The notes: generated by a model not told the origin, from the letters alone. A stretch of DNA of 23,971 nt from an uncultured Eggerthellaceae bacterium (GCA_934670115.1 CAKUOV010000038.1:1-23971); one strand, 5' to 3'; counted from the first letter of the stretch, positions 7,055-14,559 are shown. Made by a program: numbers and translations.

Positions 7055-8896
7055 CTAGTTGCTTGAACCCGCAATCACCGTTGCTTCGCCAATGGTTTCG
7101 CTCATGTTCTGCGCCAGCTGCGCCACGCGCGAATCCGTGCGAAACGAGCACACATTGGCAAAGAAACGCGCCGTTGAAGCGCACACCTCATCCACGATGA
7201 CCAGGTTGTTCTCGCGCAACGTGGTTCCCGTAGCGGTAATGTCGATGATACGCTCAGCGATGCCCGTAAGCGGCGCCAGCTCGATATTTCCCTGAAGTTT
7301 CACGATTTCCACCTGCATGCCGTGCTTTGCGTAGAAATCGCGCGCGATGCGCGGGTACTTCGTTGCCACGCGGAACGACCCCAGGCGCTGGTAGCGCTCT
7401 TCGGCAACGCCGGCGGCCAAAGCGGGCTCTGCCACCACGAAACGGCACGCGCCAAACGTTAGGTCAACAAGCTCCACAACGTCAACATCGGCCTCTATCA
7501 GGGAGTCTTTTCCGCAAATGCCGCAATCAGCAGCGCCCAGGCTCACCATAACGGGAGCATCCGACGGACGCACGATGATGTACTCCACGCCCGGATTACT
7601 AATGCGTAGCAAGCGACCGGGATGCTCCAACCCCGTGGTGTCCAGGCCGGCGCGCTGCAAGGCGGCGATAGAATCGGGATTGAGCGAGCCCTTAGGCACG
7701 GCCACGCGCAGGGGGCGTGCAGCTGCGGCGGGTGCTGCGACTGAGGCGGCACCTTCACCTGCGCACGCGCCCGCACCCACGGCGACGGCACCTGTGGCGG
7801 CGGAGGCACCCGAGACGATGCCCGCGACCGCAGCACCAGCGCCTGCGACCGCAACACCAGCGCCTGCAGCATCCGCACTCGCGGCGGCTTCTCCTTCTCC
7901 TTCGCGCTGAAGCTCGCGCGCTGTCATGACTTGCTCCAGGTAGAACGCGAAACCAGCAGCGGGACGGTCCTGCCCGTAAGCCGCCAGCATGTGGTCGTAG
8001 CGACCGCCGCTGCCCAGCGACGTTCCGATTTGAGGCGCATATGCCTCGAACACCACACCCGTGTAGTAATCGAACGAGCTCATGACGGAAAAGTCAATCA
8101 TGATGCGTTCGCGCAAGCCGCGCGCACACAGAAGGGCATACGTTTGCTCGAATTCATCCAGGCCATCGGCGCATTTCAGCGGCTCAACCAGCAAGCGCGC
8201 CGCCGCAATTGCATCTTGGCCGCCGCGAATGCGCGCCAACAAGCGAATGGCGCGGGCGACATCGGCCCGAGCACCGCTTGCCGCAAATCGCGCGCTTTCA
8301 CTCTCGGTCAAGACGTCCAAATCAACGAAATTCGACGCGTGATATGCTTGCAAAATGCTTTTCTGCCACGCTGGCGAACCCTGGCTTGCCGCCAGCAGCG
8401 CGCGCAAAACACCCACCGTGGCCAGCGCCAACTTGAAACCAGGAACGCCCGCAGCAATAAGCGCTTCGGTCATAAGACCAATCACTTCCGCATCGGCCGC
8501 AGCACCTTTCTGCCCAATGCACTCGATGCCTATCTGGGTCATTTCGCGCGTGACAGCTTGCAAGCGCGTATCGGCTTCGCGGAACACACGCTGCGTGTAA
8601 CGGAAACGCAGCGGCGCCGTGCAGCCTGCATAACGAGTCGAGCACATGCGCGCGACCTGCATGGTCACGTCGGGACGCATGGCCAAAAGCTCACCTTGCG
8701 AGTCGAACAGCTTGAACGGCGATGCCGGCACGTGCCCGCCTGCCTCCAGAACATCCATGATTTCAAGCGTGGGCGTCTCAATGGGCGTGTAGCCGCTTTT
8801 CGCGAAGAGCTGCTGCACGTTGTATGTTATTTCCTCGCGAAGAGCGGCCTCTTCGGCAGAGAAATCGCGAAAACCCGCTGGTGTTACATAGTTCAT
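7055..8896 (-). CDS. hisZG: HisZ-HisG fusion: ATP phosphoribosyltransferase, regulatory plus catalytic part
   Basis: One 613-residue frame carries two proteins that are normally separate. Residues 1-330 are HisZ, the histidyl-tRNA-synthetase-like regulatory subunit (MRPDVTMQVAR at 73-83; GSGGRYD at 295-301). Residues about 395-613 are short-form HisG with PLRVAVPKGSL at its start and the PRPP-binding loop IIDITATGTTLRE at 550-562. They are joined by a roughly 65-residue Ala/Gly/Val linker (332-394) partly built from a 21-bp tandem repeat. HisG catalyses the committed step, ATP + PRPP to PR-ATP; short HisG needs HisZ for activity and histidine feedback, so a covalent link fixes subunit ratio. 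The ATG at 8896 follows AGGAACG. It is the first his gene. Confidence 0.93.
   Translation of the reverse strand: MNYVTPAGFRDFSAEEAALREEITYNVQQLFAKSGYTPIETPTLEIMDVLEAGGHVPASPFKLFDSQGELLAMRPDVTMQVARMCSTRYAGCTAPLRFRYTQRVFREADTRLQAVTREMTQIGIECIGQKGAAADAEVIGLMTEALIAAGVPGFKLALATVGVLRALLAASQGSPAWQKSILQAYHASNFVDLDVLTESESARFAASGARADVARAIRLLARIRGGQDAIAAARLLVEPLKCADGLDEFEQTYALLCARGLRERIMIDFSVMSSFDYYTGVVFEAYAPQIGTSLGSGGRYDHMLAAYGQDRPAAGFAFYLEQVMTARELQREGEGEAAASADAAGAGVAVAGAGAAVAGIVSGASAATGAVAVGAGACAGEGAASVAAPAAAARPLRVAVPKGSLNPDSIAALQRAGLDTTGLEHPGRLLRISNPGVEYIIVRPSDAPVMVSLGAADCGICGKDSLIEADVDVVELVDLTFGACRFVVAEPALAAGVAEERYQRLGSFRVATKYPRIARDFYAKHGMQVEIVKLQGNIELAPLTGIAERIIDITATGTTLRENNLVIVDEVCASTARFFANVCSFRTDSRVAQLAQNMSETIGEATVIAGSSN
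7824..7865 (+). repeat. 21-bp tandem repeat in the HisZ-HisG linker
   Basis: Two adjacent 21-bp units (7824-7844 and 7845-7865) differ at one base. The unit is seven codons, so expansion or loss alters only linker length. It encodes the AVAGAGA-type part of the linker. Confidence 0.8.
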
Positions 8897-8920
8897 CGTC
8901 GTTCCTGTTTCATATCGTTC

Positions 8921-8939
8921 CGGTTAATTGCTTTAACCG
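8921..8939. other. Hairpin just upstream of hisZG
   Basis: CGGTTAA (8921-8927) and TTAACCG (8933-8939) pair perfectly with a 5-nt loop, about 25 bp upstream of the hisZG ATG in the presumed leader. It does not cover the ribosome binding site. It could be part of a regulatory leader or an operator. Confidence 0.4.
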
Positions 8940-8984
8940 CAAGTGTTCCTATTATTCCCGCTTTATTTTGCATCTTTGTTTCGG

Positions 8985-9207
8985 GCAGCATTATCGGCTG
9001 CGCTTTTCGTGCTGTGTCTTGCCCGGCATTTCGTCGGCCGCGATTCGCCACGCTTCGTCGGCCGCGTTTCGTCGGTCGCGTTTTGCGCGGCATTTCGCCA
9101 GCCTCGTTTTGCGCAGCATTTTGCCAGCTGTGTCTTGTCCTGTGTTTCGCCGGCTGCGGCTTACGGGGTACTTCGTCGGCTGTGTCTTGCGCCACGCTTC
9201 TTTCACC
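8985..9207 (-). repeat. Degenerate compound tandem array in the his leader
   Basis: On the plus strand, a 14-15 base unit (like CGTCGGCYGYGTYTT) alternates with an 11-12 base unit (like TGCGCRGCATTT or GCGCCACGCTT), giving a compound period of about 25-27 bp repeated some eight times with much divergence. Base composition differs sharply from flanking DNA. It would be transcribed on the minus strand as part of the hisZG leader. Frames that cross it drift because the period is not a multiple of three, so I do not call it coding. One minus frame running through it ends as ATGA on the hisZG start, probably by chance. Confidence 0.6.
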
Positions 9208-9280
9208 GCGCGGCGTGCTGCTTTTTGTCAACCCAACCGCCTGCCGTTAACCGCATTCCATGCGAAAACTGTTCGTCTTC

Positions 9281-9346
9281 TTATCTTCTTATCTTCTCGT
9301 CTTCTCTATACTTTATTTCTTTCCTTTGCTCCATCTCTTTTTTCAT
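9281..9346 (-). CDS. Possible 21-residue upstream open frame in the his leader
   Basis: The frame starts with ATG, reads MKKEMEQRKEIKYREDEKIRR and ends in TAA; AAAGGA lies four bases upstream. It is embedded in an almost pure purine tract (plus-strand pyrimidines about 9274-9360), so a Lys/Glu/Arg composition is expected by chance. It has no histidine codons and so does not look like a classic his attenuator peptide. Weak call. Confidence 0.18.
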   Translation of the reverse strand: MKKEMEQRKEIKYREDEKIRR

Positions 9347-9367
9347 CTCGTCCTTTTCTTTGCGTTA

Positions 9368-9397
9368 CTTTATCACAGTAGAGTGATAAAGCAATAA
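9368..9397 (-). promoter_or_regulatory. Putative his promoter with overlapping operator palindrome
   Basis: CTTTATCAC (9368-9376) and GTGATAAAG (9383-9391) form a perfect 9-bp-arm palindrome with a 6-bp centre. On the minus strand TTATTG (9397-9392) and GATAAA (9374-9369) are 17 bp apart, and TGT precedes the -10 (extended -10 style). The palindrome overlaps spacer and -10, as an operator would. A start here gives the his mRNA a leader of roughly 465 nt. The box matches are moderate; the symmetry is the stronger evidence. Confidence 0.4.
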
Positions 9398-9627
9398 CTT
9401 TTCTATGAGATACCGTAAATCCATCCGTTTAAGGCAGTTTTGACTCCCGGATGCCCATAAACAACCCCCGCTTCGCACAAACGCAACCAAAGATATCCGC
9501 AAAAAGCCCGCCCTGCATGAATCACATCTAAAGTGCCAGCAAGATGGTTCCCTAGAGTGCAAATCCAACCCCATTCACCTCCCAAGCACCCGCAATACGG
9601 TCCCGTTTCGCTCAATCCAAGGGACCT
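9398..9627. other. No recognisable feature
   Basis: Short open frames exist on the minus strand but lack ribosome binding sites and resemble no family I know. No tRNA, T-box or terminator signal is seen. Confidence 0.5.
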
Positions 9628-9851
9628 CTTGTTGGAAAAACAGGGGTAAACTCGGGCAAATCGACGATATTCGGTAGTTGAATTGCCGCCTTAAACTGAA
9701 CCTGATTTCAACACAACTCTATGACCTGGGAAAACGAAAAACTCATCTCGAACTGCTCACTCGAAATACTCCAAAATGGCCTCCGACACAACCCAAGCAA
9801 ACCACCGAATATCGTCGATTTGCCTGCATTTGGGGGTCGTTTTCCAACAAG
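9628..9851 (+). repeat. Fold-back element E3 (family member, plus orientation)
   Basis: CTTGTTGGAAAA (9628-9639) pairs with TTTTCCAACAAG (9840-9851). After 15 unpaired bases on each side (9640-9654, 9825-9839) a perfect 21-bp inverted repeat follows (9655-9675 with 9804-9824), extended by GTT 9677-9679 / AAC 9800-9802. The start TTGTTGGAAAAACAGGGG matches E2 closely and the end TTTTCCAACAAG matches E2's TTTTGCAACAAC, but the stem sequence is unrelated to those of E1 and E2. An internal TATGACCTGGG resembles TATGCGACCTGGG in E1. No protein is encoded. Confidence 0.66.
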
Positions 9852-10066
9852 CGCCCCTCCAAGAACGCATGCCACGACACAAAGCGACCGGGAAGGCACG
9901 AAACAACCCAAAACAATAGAGACGCAAGCGAGAAAAACAGCGGACCCACCGAACCTAGCGATCCAGATATGGAGAACCGCAGTCGCAAGCGCAGAGGCAG
10001 CGCGAAAACCCCTGCTGCCCAGAATAGAAATGGAACAACAAACGCCCAACCCCAAACGGAAACGAC
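9852..10066. other. A/C-rich intergenic DNA downstream of larC
   Basis: No gene or clear terminator is seen. I looked on the minus strand in all frames for the missing C-terminal LarC domain and did not find it. Confidence 0.5.
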
Positions 10067-11047
10067 CTAAAGAACGGAGCACTCCGAAGGCTCAAAAGGA
10101 ACAGGGGAAATCAGAAACGCGCGCAAAAGACCCGATGTCTCAGGATAAACACGTTTGCCAGCGCCCAACCCCACGCGCGTCACCGTGAATGTCTCGGGCA
10201 GACGCGACGCCGTTCGCGCAGCAGCAACAAAAGCCGCACCCGTAGGTGTGACCAACTCTCCTTGCGCATCGATGACGCTCAGCGGAATATCGTAAGCCGC
10301 GGCGATATTAACCACCGCAGGCACGGGAACAGGGATAACACCGTGCTGGCAGCGAACCATCCCCTGCCCCTCGCATAACCGAGAAACAATAACGCCGCTT
10401 GGCGCTAAATCATCCAAGCAAACAGCGGCGGCAAGAATATCCACAATGGAGTCTACCGCGCCTACCTCATGAAAATGCACTTCCTTGGCAGGAACACCGT
10501 GCGCTTTCGCCTCGGCGCTCGCAAGCACCGAAAAGATGCGTTTCGCCAGGTCTTTTGCATGCGGCGTGGCGGCGCTGGCATCAATGATAGCAATGATTTC
10601 CGCTAAGGTGCGATGCTCGTGATGCTCGTTGTGGCCACCAGCTGCATGGCGGAAATGACCAAACGCAGCATCGCTCTTGTCGCTGCGACCTCCACGCGCA
10701 TCGGGGAAAACCTCGGCAGCATTGCCTTGCGCGCCACAGGAATGTCTCGAAACGTCATCGTACGTCCCGCAGGAATCGTCGTCAGCACTGCCGTAATCAC
10801 CGCGCCCGTACAGATACGCCATATCGTGGTCGTGGCCATCGTGGGCTGCGTCTAAAACCACGTTGAAATCGCAGGCATCAAGCCCCGATTTCTGCACACG
10901 TGAAATCTCAACCGCAAATCCGCCCAGGTCAAGGCTGCTCAAAACATCGCGCAGCTTCTGCTCACTGGCGCCCGCATCCAAAAGCGCCGCAACCACCATA
11001 TCGCCGCTGATGCCAGCGCTGCACTCCAGATAAAGCAACTGTTCCAT
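10067..11047 (-). CDS. larC: LarC-like nickel-pincer cofactor protein lacking the C-terminal domain
   Basis: LarC inserts nickel into the pyridinium-thioacid cofactor of lactate racemase-type enzymes. The N-terminus LYLECSAGISGDM and the hallmark EVHFHEVGAVDSIVDI (189-204) identify the family. A His/Asp/Cys-rich insert of about 80 residues (about 67-146, with HDGHDHD and GHNEHHEH) extends the usual metal-rich loop. The protein is 326 residues and stops just after VGLGAGKRVYPETSGLLRAFLI, where LarC1 normally gives way to the LarC2 domain (directly or by a programmed frameshift), so the C-terminal part is missing. No larA, larB or larE is in the window. I chose the ATG at 11047 (GGAAAGG seven bases upstream) over one at 11080. 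Role in lactate racemisation is uncertain. Confidence 0.82.
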   Translation of the reverse strand: MEQLLYLECSAGISGDMVVAALLDAGASEQKLRDVLSSLDLGGFAVEISRVQKSGLDACDFNVVLDAAHDGHDHDMAYLYGRGDYGSADDDSCGTYDDVSRHSCGAQGNAAEVFPDARGGRSDKSDAAFGHFRHAAGGHNEHHEHRTLAEIIAIIDASAATPHAKDLAKRIFSVLASAEAKAHGVPAKEVHFHEVGAVDSIVDILAAAVCLDDLAPSGVIVSRLCEGQGMVRCQHGVIPVPVPAVVNIAAAYDIPLSVIDAQGELVTPTGAAFVAAARTASRLPETFTVTRVGLGAGKRVYPETSGLLRAFLISPVPFEPSECSVL

Positions 11048-11139
11048 CTCAAACCTTTCCTGCACGTTATCGTTCGCCATTGTACCCGACTGCCCAACGG
11101 CCCCTAGTTGTCGCTTCTATAAAAATCGTAGGATTTCCC

Positions 11140-11168
11140 TTGACAGGTATCTGCGTGTTCATTATTGT
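11140..11168 (+). promoter_or_regulatory. Promoter of the marR-exporter operon
   Basis: A perfect -35 TTGACA (11140-11145) is followed after 17 bp by TATTGT (11163-11168). Transcription would start near 11175, giving a 5' leader of about 160 nt before marR. On the other strand TATAGA (11121-11116) might serve a larC promoter, but its -35 is poor. Confidence 0.62.
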
Positions 11169-11174
11169 TGTCGC

Positions 11175-11195
11175 TGCAACTGTTGCAATGGCAAC
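11175..11195. promoter_or_regulatory. Overlapping palindromes, likely MarR operator
   Basis: TGCAAC-T-GTTGCA (11175-11187) is a perfect palindrome and overlaps a second one, GTTGC-AATG-GCAAC (11182-11195), giving three alternating half-sites at the expected transcription start. The place and symmetry fit binding by a dimeric MarR protein that represses its own operon; this is inference. Confidence 0.5.
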
Positions 11196-11335
11196 TATAA
11201 ACAGCGAGCAAGTACCGACATGCGCCGGTAAACACCCGCAGCAACCCAAAGCATCAGAAGCCAGGTGAGCGCTCCAGGAGCAATTCTCCAAAGACACACC
11301 ACCGAAACAACCAACTCGTTCGAAAGGGCAGTCTT

Positions 11336-11758
11336 ATGTTCATGGCAGATGTTTCCATAATCGTCCGACGCATGCGCGTGCAATCCGACCGCGCCATGAG
11401 CGATTTGGGCGTAGGCTTCCCCGAGCAGTCCGTCCTTATGATCCTGCGTGCATATGGCGCCGCGAACCAGGACGCCATTGCGTCGCGTTTGGGCATCGAT
11501 AAAGGCGCCGTTGCAAAAACCATTGCTAAGCTTGAAGAAAAAGGTCTGGTGAAACGCGCCGTCAACCCGAAAAACAAGCGCGAGAAAATCGTAGAGACTA
11601 CCCCTCAGACCGAGCAAATCATGAAAGCCATGGAAGAAACGCTCAAGGACATGGAAGCAATGTTCTTCGATGGATTCTCCGATGAAGAAATCAAAACAGC
11701 CACCTCGCTTCTGGCACGCATCGCGCAAAACGTCCAGATGAGCGGGAACAACGAGTAG
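11336..11758 (+). CDS. MarR-family transcriptional regulator
   Basis: A 140-residue winged helix-turn-helix protein. The DNA-binding core is about residues 32-88: QSVLMILRAYGAANQDAIASR, then the recognition helix GIDKGAVAKTIAKLEEKGLVKR and a basic wing NPKNKREKIVETT in the place of the usual DPxDRR motif. Flanking helices supply the dimer interface. MarR proteins typically repress adjacent efflux or stress genes and release DNA on binding small phenolic or lipophilic compounds. AAAGGG lies seven bases before the ATG at 11336; a second ATG at 11342 is possible. It is co-directional with, and 191 bp upstream of, a DHA2 exporter. Confidence 0.92.
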   Translation: MFMADVSIIVRRMRVQSDRAMSDLGVGFPEQSVLMILRAYGAANQDAIASRLGIDKGAVAKTIAKLEEKGLVKRAVNPKNKREKIVETTPQTEQIMKAMEETLKDMEAMFFDGFSDEEIKTATSLLARIAQNVQMSGNNE

Positions 11759-11766
11759 CAAATAAC

Positions 11767-11803
11767 GCCGAAAGCGAAGCAAGAGAGGGCTTCGCGAAAC
11801 GGC
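11767..11803 (+). other. Stem-loop between marR and the exporter gene
   Basis: GCGAAGC (11774-11780) pairs with GCTTCGC (11789-11795) over an 8-nt loop, with outer GCCG (11767-11770) / CGGC (11800-11803). It starts 8 bp after the marR stop and has no T-run. It may set the relative expression of the two genes by RNA stability or partial termination. The rest of the gap is purine/AC-rich. Confidence 0.4.
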
Positions 11804-11949
11804 GCGGGTGCGAAGACGAGAGCAAGGCGAACGGCAACAAAAGCAAGCGAAAACAGCTGAACCGCCAAGCGAACGCAAAAACCGAACCAACAAAACAACA
11901 ACAATAAAAGAGAACCGAAAGAGACAAGAGGAAAAAAGGAAGCACCAAA

Positions 11950-14508
11950 ATGATGAAACGCAAAGTAAAGGACCTCGAACAAGATCCAGAAAACAAGGGC
12001 GCGGGGAGCGCGAGTGCCGCCGCTGCGGGCGCAGCCGCTGCAGGCACCTCGGGTGATTCCTCGCGCGGACAGAGCAAAGGATATGTCCTGGTAGCAGTCG
12101 TGTACCTGCTGGGTTTGTGCATGGGCGCTCTGGACATGAGCATTGTCAACCCGGCGCGTACCGTTATCCAAAACTCCCTGGGCGTCGATGACAGCCTGGG
12201 CGTTTGGATTCTTACCATCTACACGCTGGCCTACGCGGTATCCATCCCCATCATGGGCAAGCTGGCCGACCGCCACGGCCGCAAGTACATCTACTTGCTG
12301 TGCATCTTCCTGTTTGGCGCTGGCTCGGCACTGTGCGGCCTGGCCAACAGCATGGGCAGCTTCGAGCTGCTACTGGGCGCACGCGTCATCCAGGCACTGG
12401 GTGGCGGCGGCATCATGCCCGTGGCAACCGCTGAATTCGGCACCGCCTTCCCCGAGGAAAAGCGCGGCATGGCGCTGGGCCTGGTCGGCATGGTCTATGG
12501 CCTAAGCAGCATCTTTGGCCCCTCGGTGGGCAGCGCCATTCTGGACATCTTCGGTCAAAGTCAGTGGCAGTTCATCTTCTTCGTGAACATCCCCATCTGC
12601 CTGATAGTGCTGATCATTGGCCTGAAGAAACTGCCGAACTCCACCGCCGAAGAAGTAAAACCCATCGATGGCCTGGGCATTCTTCTACTCACCATCATGA
12701 CGCTGTCACTGATGTACGGCCTGAAGAACATCGACTTCTTCAACTTCGTGGCATCCATCAAGGGCACCGACGTGTGGCCGTTCCTGGCGATTTTCGTGGT
12801 GCTGTTGCCGCTGTTCGTCGTTCGCGAAAACAGAGCGGAAGACCCCGTTATCAACCTGCATTACTTCCGTAACGTGAACATTTTGATCACGCTGATCTGC
12901 GCCGTTATCTCGGGCATCATCATGATGGGCACCATCTTTTTCCCGCAGTTCTGCGAGAACGCCCTGTTCATGAAATCGGGTTCCGGCGGCTACTTTATTG
13001 CATTGCTAGGCGTTGGCAGCGGCGTGGGCGCCATGATGTCTGGCAAGCTTATTGACAAGCACGGCGTGAAGCCGGTCATGGCCCTTGGTTTTATCGGTTC
13101 GGCCGTTGGTTCGCTGTTCATGGCGTTTGTGGCCTGCGATAACCCCACCCTGTTTAACGTGTGCCTCATGTTGATTCTGACCGGCCTGGGCCTGGGCTTT
13201 ACCATGGGCACGCCGCTGAACTACATGATGCTGCAGAACACGCACGACTCCGAATCGAACTCCGCACTGGCAACGCTTTCGCTGGTGCGCTCCATCGGCA
13301 CCGCCGTGGCGCCCGCCATTATGGTCGCGTTCATCGTGCACGCAAGCGCTAGCATGCAAACGAACCTCATGAACGAGCTGCCCGAAGAAGTGACCGTGAA
13401 CCCCTTGCCGTACGCGCAGGTCATTGACAAGAAGATGGACGAGATGCGCGCGGACGAAGACACCGCCGCCATGCTTGCGGACAAGGATATTCCCAAGCTG
13501 ATGAGCTACACCAACATTGCCGTGAACATGAGCGACACCAGCGAAAACGGCGACGTGAGCGTGACCATTAGCCCCGCTATCATCGACGAAATGCAAAACT
13601 CCGACGTAACCACCATTGTGGGCGTGTGCAAGGAAATGACAACCGACATGTTCGACCAGCTCAAGCCGCAGCTTATTCAGAAGGCATCGGACGGCATGAA
13701 CAGCGGCATTACCGCTATGGAAGGCGGCGCTGCGGAAATGCAGGACGGCCTGAACGAAATGGCTTCGGGCATTGAAGAGATGAACACCGGCCTGGCGGGT
13801 TTGGAAGGCAGCATTGCCAATATGGACTCCCAGATTAGCGAAGCAAGCGCGAAAATCGACAACTTCGATGCGCAAATTGCCCAGATGCAGACGGGTTCCG
13901 ACAAGATTGAAAACGGCATTGAACAGATGAAGGCCGCGTTGCCAGGTATGAAAGTGCAACTGGCAACGCTGACCGAAGGCACGCCCGAATGGGAAGAGCT
14001 GAACGGCAAGATTGCTTCCGTGGAAGAGAACATTCCCGCTATGGAGGCCCAGAAGGCCGAGCTTGACCAGGGCATTGCCGGCTTGAGCCAAGCGCGCGCC
14101 GGCGTGAGCGCAGGACGTTCCGGCATGACCGAAGGTCGCAATGAGATGCTGTCCGCACAAAGCGAGATGGAATCTGGTCGCAGCGAACTGATGGGCGCGC
14201 AAGCCAATCTGCAGTCCGCTTACGACGATTTGAGCGAAACGATTGCCCAGATGAAAGCCGCGCGCGACGCTATCCCCGCAATGTTCGATGAAGCGGAAGC
14301 GAACTACTTGGCCGAAGTGGACGATTGTGCCAGCGCAATTCAGGCAACGTATCAGCAAACGCTGAACAGCGGCTTCAAGGGCATGGCGATCTTCGTGGCT
14401 ATTTGCGCGCTGGTTGGTTTGGCGCTGCTGCTCCCCTACAACGAAAACCGCAAGGAGCACGCCGAGCAGGAAGAGCACGAAACCGCAAGCACCACGGTAG
14501 CTGCGTAA
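11950..14508 (+). CDS. DHA2-type MFS exporter with a large extracellular coiled-coil loop
   Basis: An 852-residue proton-driven drug exporter of the 14-helix DHA2 (EmrB/QacA) class. Residues 1-43 are a low-complexity cytoplasmic tail. Membrane segments begin at about 44; LDMSIVNPAR (61-70), motif A GKLADRHGRKY (103-113) and the GPxxG motif C GLSSIFGPSVGSAI (184-197) are visible. After the TM segment near 448-465 a hydrophilic stretch of about 340 residues (468-808) precedes the last membrane helix (810-830) and a short tail. Residues about 575-775 are Met/Gly/Ala/Glu-rich heptad-like repeats, reminiscent of the extracellular part of YhgE/Pip-type proteins. EmrB relatives are usually about 500 residues. 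AAGGAAG precedes tandem ATGs at 11950 and 11953. Substrate unknown. Confidence 0.92.
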   Translation: MMKRKVKDLEQDPENKGAGSASAAAAGAAAAGTSGDSSRGQSKGYVLVAVVYLLGLCMGALDMSIVNPARTVIQNSLGVDDSLGVWILTIYTLAYAVSIPIMGKLADRHGRKYIYLLCIFLFGAGSALCGLANSMGSFELLLGARVIQALGGGGIMPVATAEFGTAFPEEKRGMALGLVGMVYGLSSIFGPSVGSAILDIFGQSQWQFIFFVNIPICLIVLIIGLKKLPNSTAEEVKPIDGLGILLLTIMTLSLMYGLKNIDFFNFVASIKGTDVWPFLAIFVVLLPLFVVRENRAEDPVINLHYFRNVNILITLICAVISGIIMMGTIFFPQFCENALFMKSGSGGYFIALLGVGSGVGAMMSGKLIDKHGVKPVMALGFIGSAVGSLFMAFVACDNPTLFNVCLMLILTGLGLGFTMGTPLNYMMLQNTHDSESNSALATLSLVRSIGTAVAPAIMVAFIVHASASMQTNLMNELPEEVTVNPLPYAQVIDKKMDEMRADEDTAAMLADKDIPKLMSYTNIAVNMSDTSENGDVSVTISPAIIDEMQNSDVTTIVGVCKEMTTDMFDQLKPQLIQKASDGMNSGITAMEGGAAEMQDGLNEMASGIEEMNTGLAGLEGSIANMDSQISEASAKIDNFDAQIAQMQTGSDKIENGIEQMKAALPGMKVQLATLTEGTPEWEELNGKIASVEENIPAMEAQKAELDQGIAGLSQARAGVSAGRSGMTEGRNEMLSAQSEMESGRSELMGAQANLQSAYDDLSETIAQMKAARDAIPAMFDEAEANYLAEVDDCASAIQATYQQTLNSGFKGMAIFVAICALVGLALLLPYNENRKEHAEQEEHETASTTVAA

Positions 14509-14559
14509 CGCTACGAAGCTGCAAAAGCGCGACACCTAAAGCACCTGAAAACGCTGCTG

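Noticed and set aside
8893..9231. 112-codon minus frame ending as ATGA on the hisZG start codon
   Set aside because: It begins with TTG without a clear ribosome site and runs through the tandem array, where the repeat period is not a multiple of three; it encodes only low-complexity basic sequence.
9403..9615. Minus-strand leader as a T-box or His attenuator
   Set aside because: No T-box GGTGG-type motif with antiterminator, no run of His codons and no terminator hairpin with U-run were found.
9708..10082. Minus frame after the larC stop as the missing LarC2 domain
   Set aside because: The translation (Leu/Gly/Cys/Ser-rich) shows none of the expected LarC2 sequence such as an ETNxDD motif.
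13006..14535. 509-codon open frame on minus, antisense to the exporter
   Set aside because: Composition (His/Leu/Val/Arg/Gln-rich) reflects the complement of the exporter's repeats; no start signal or homology.
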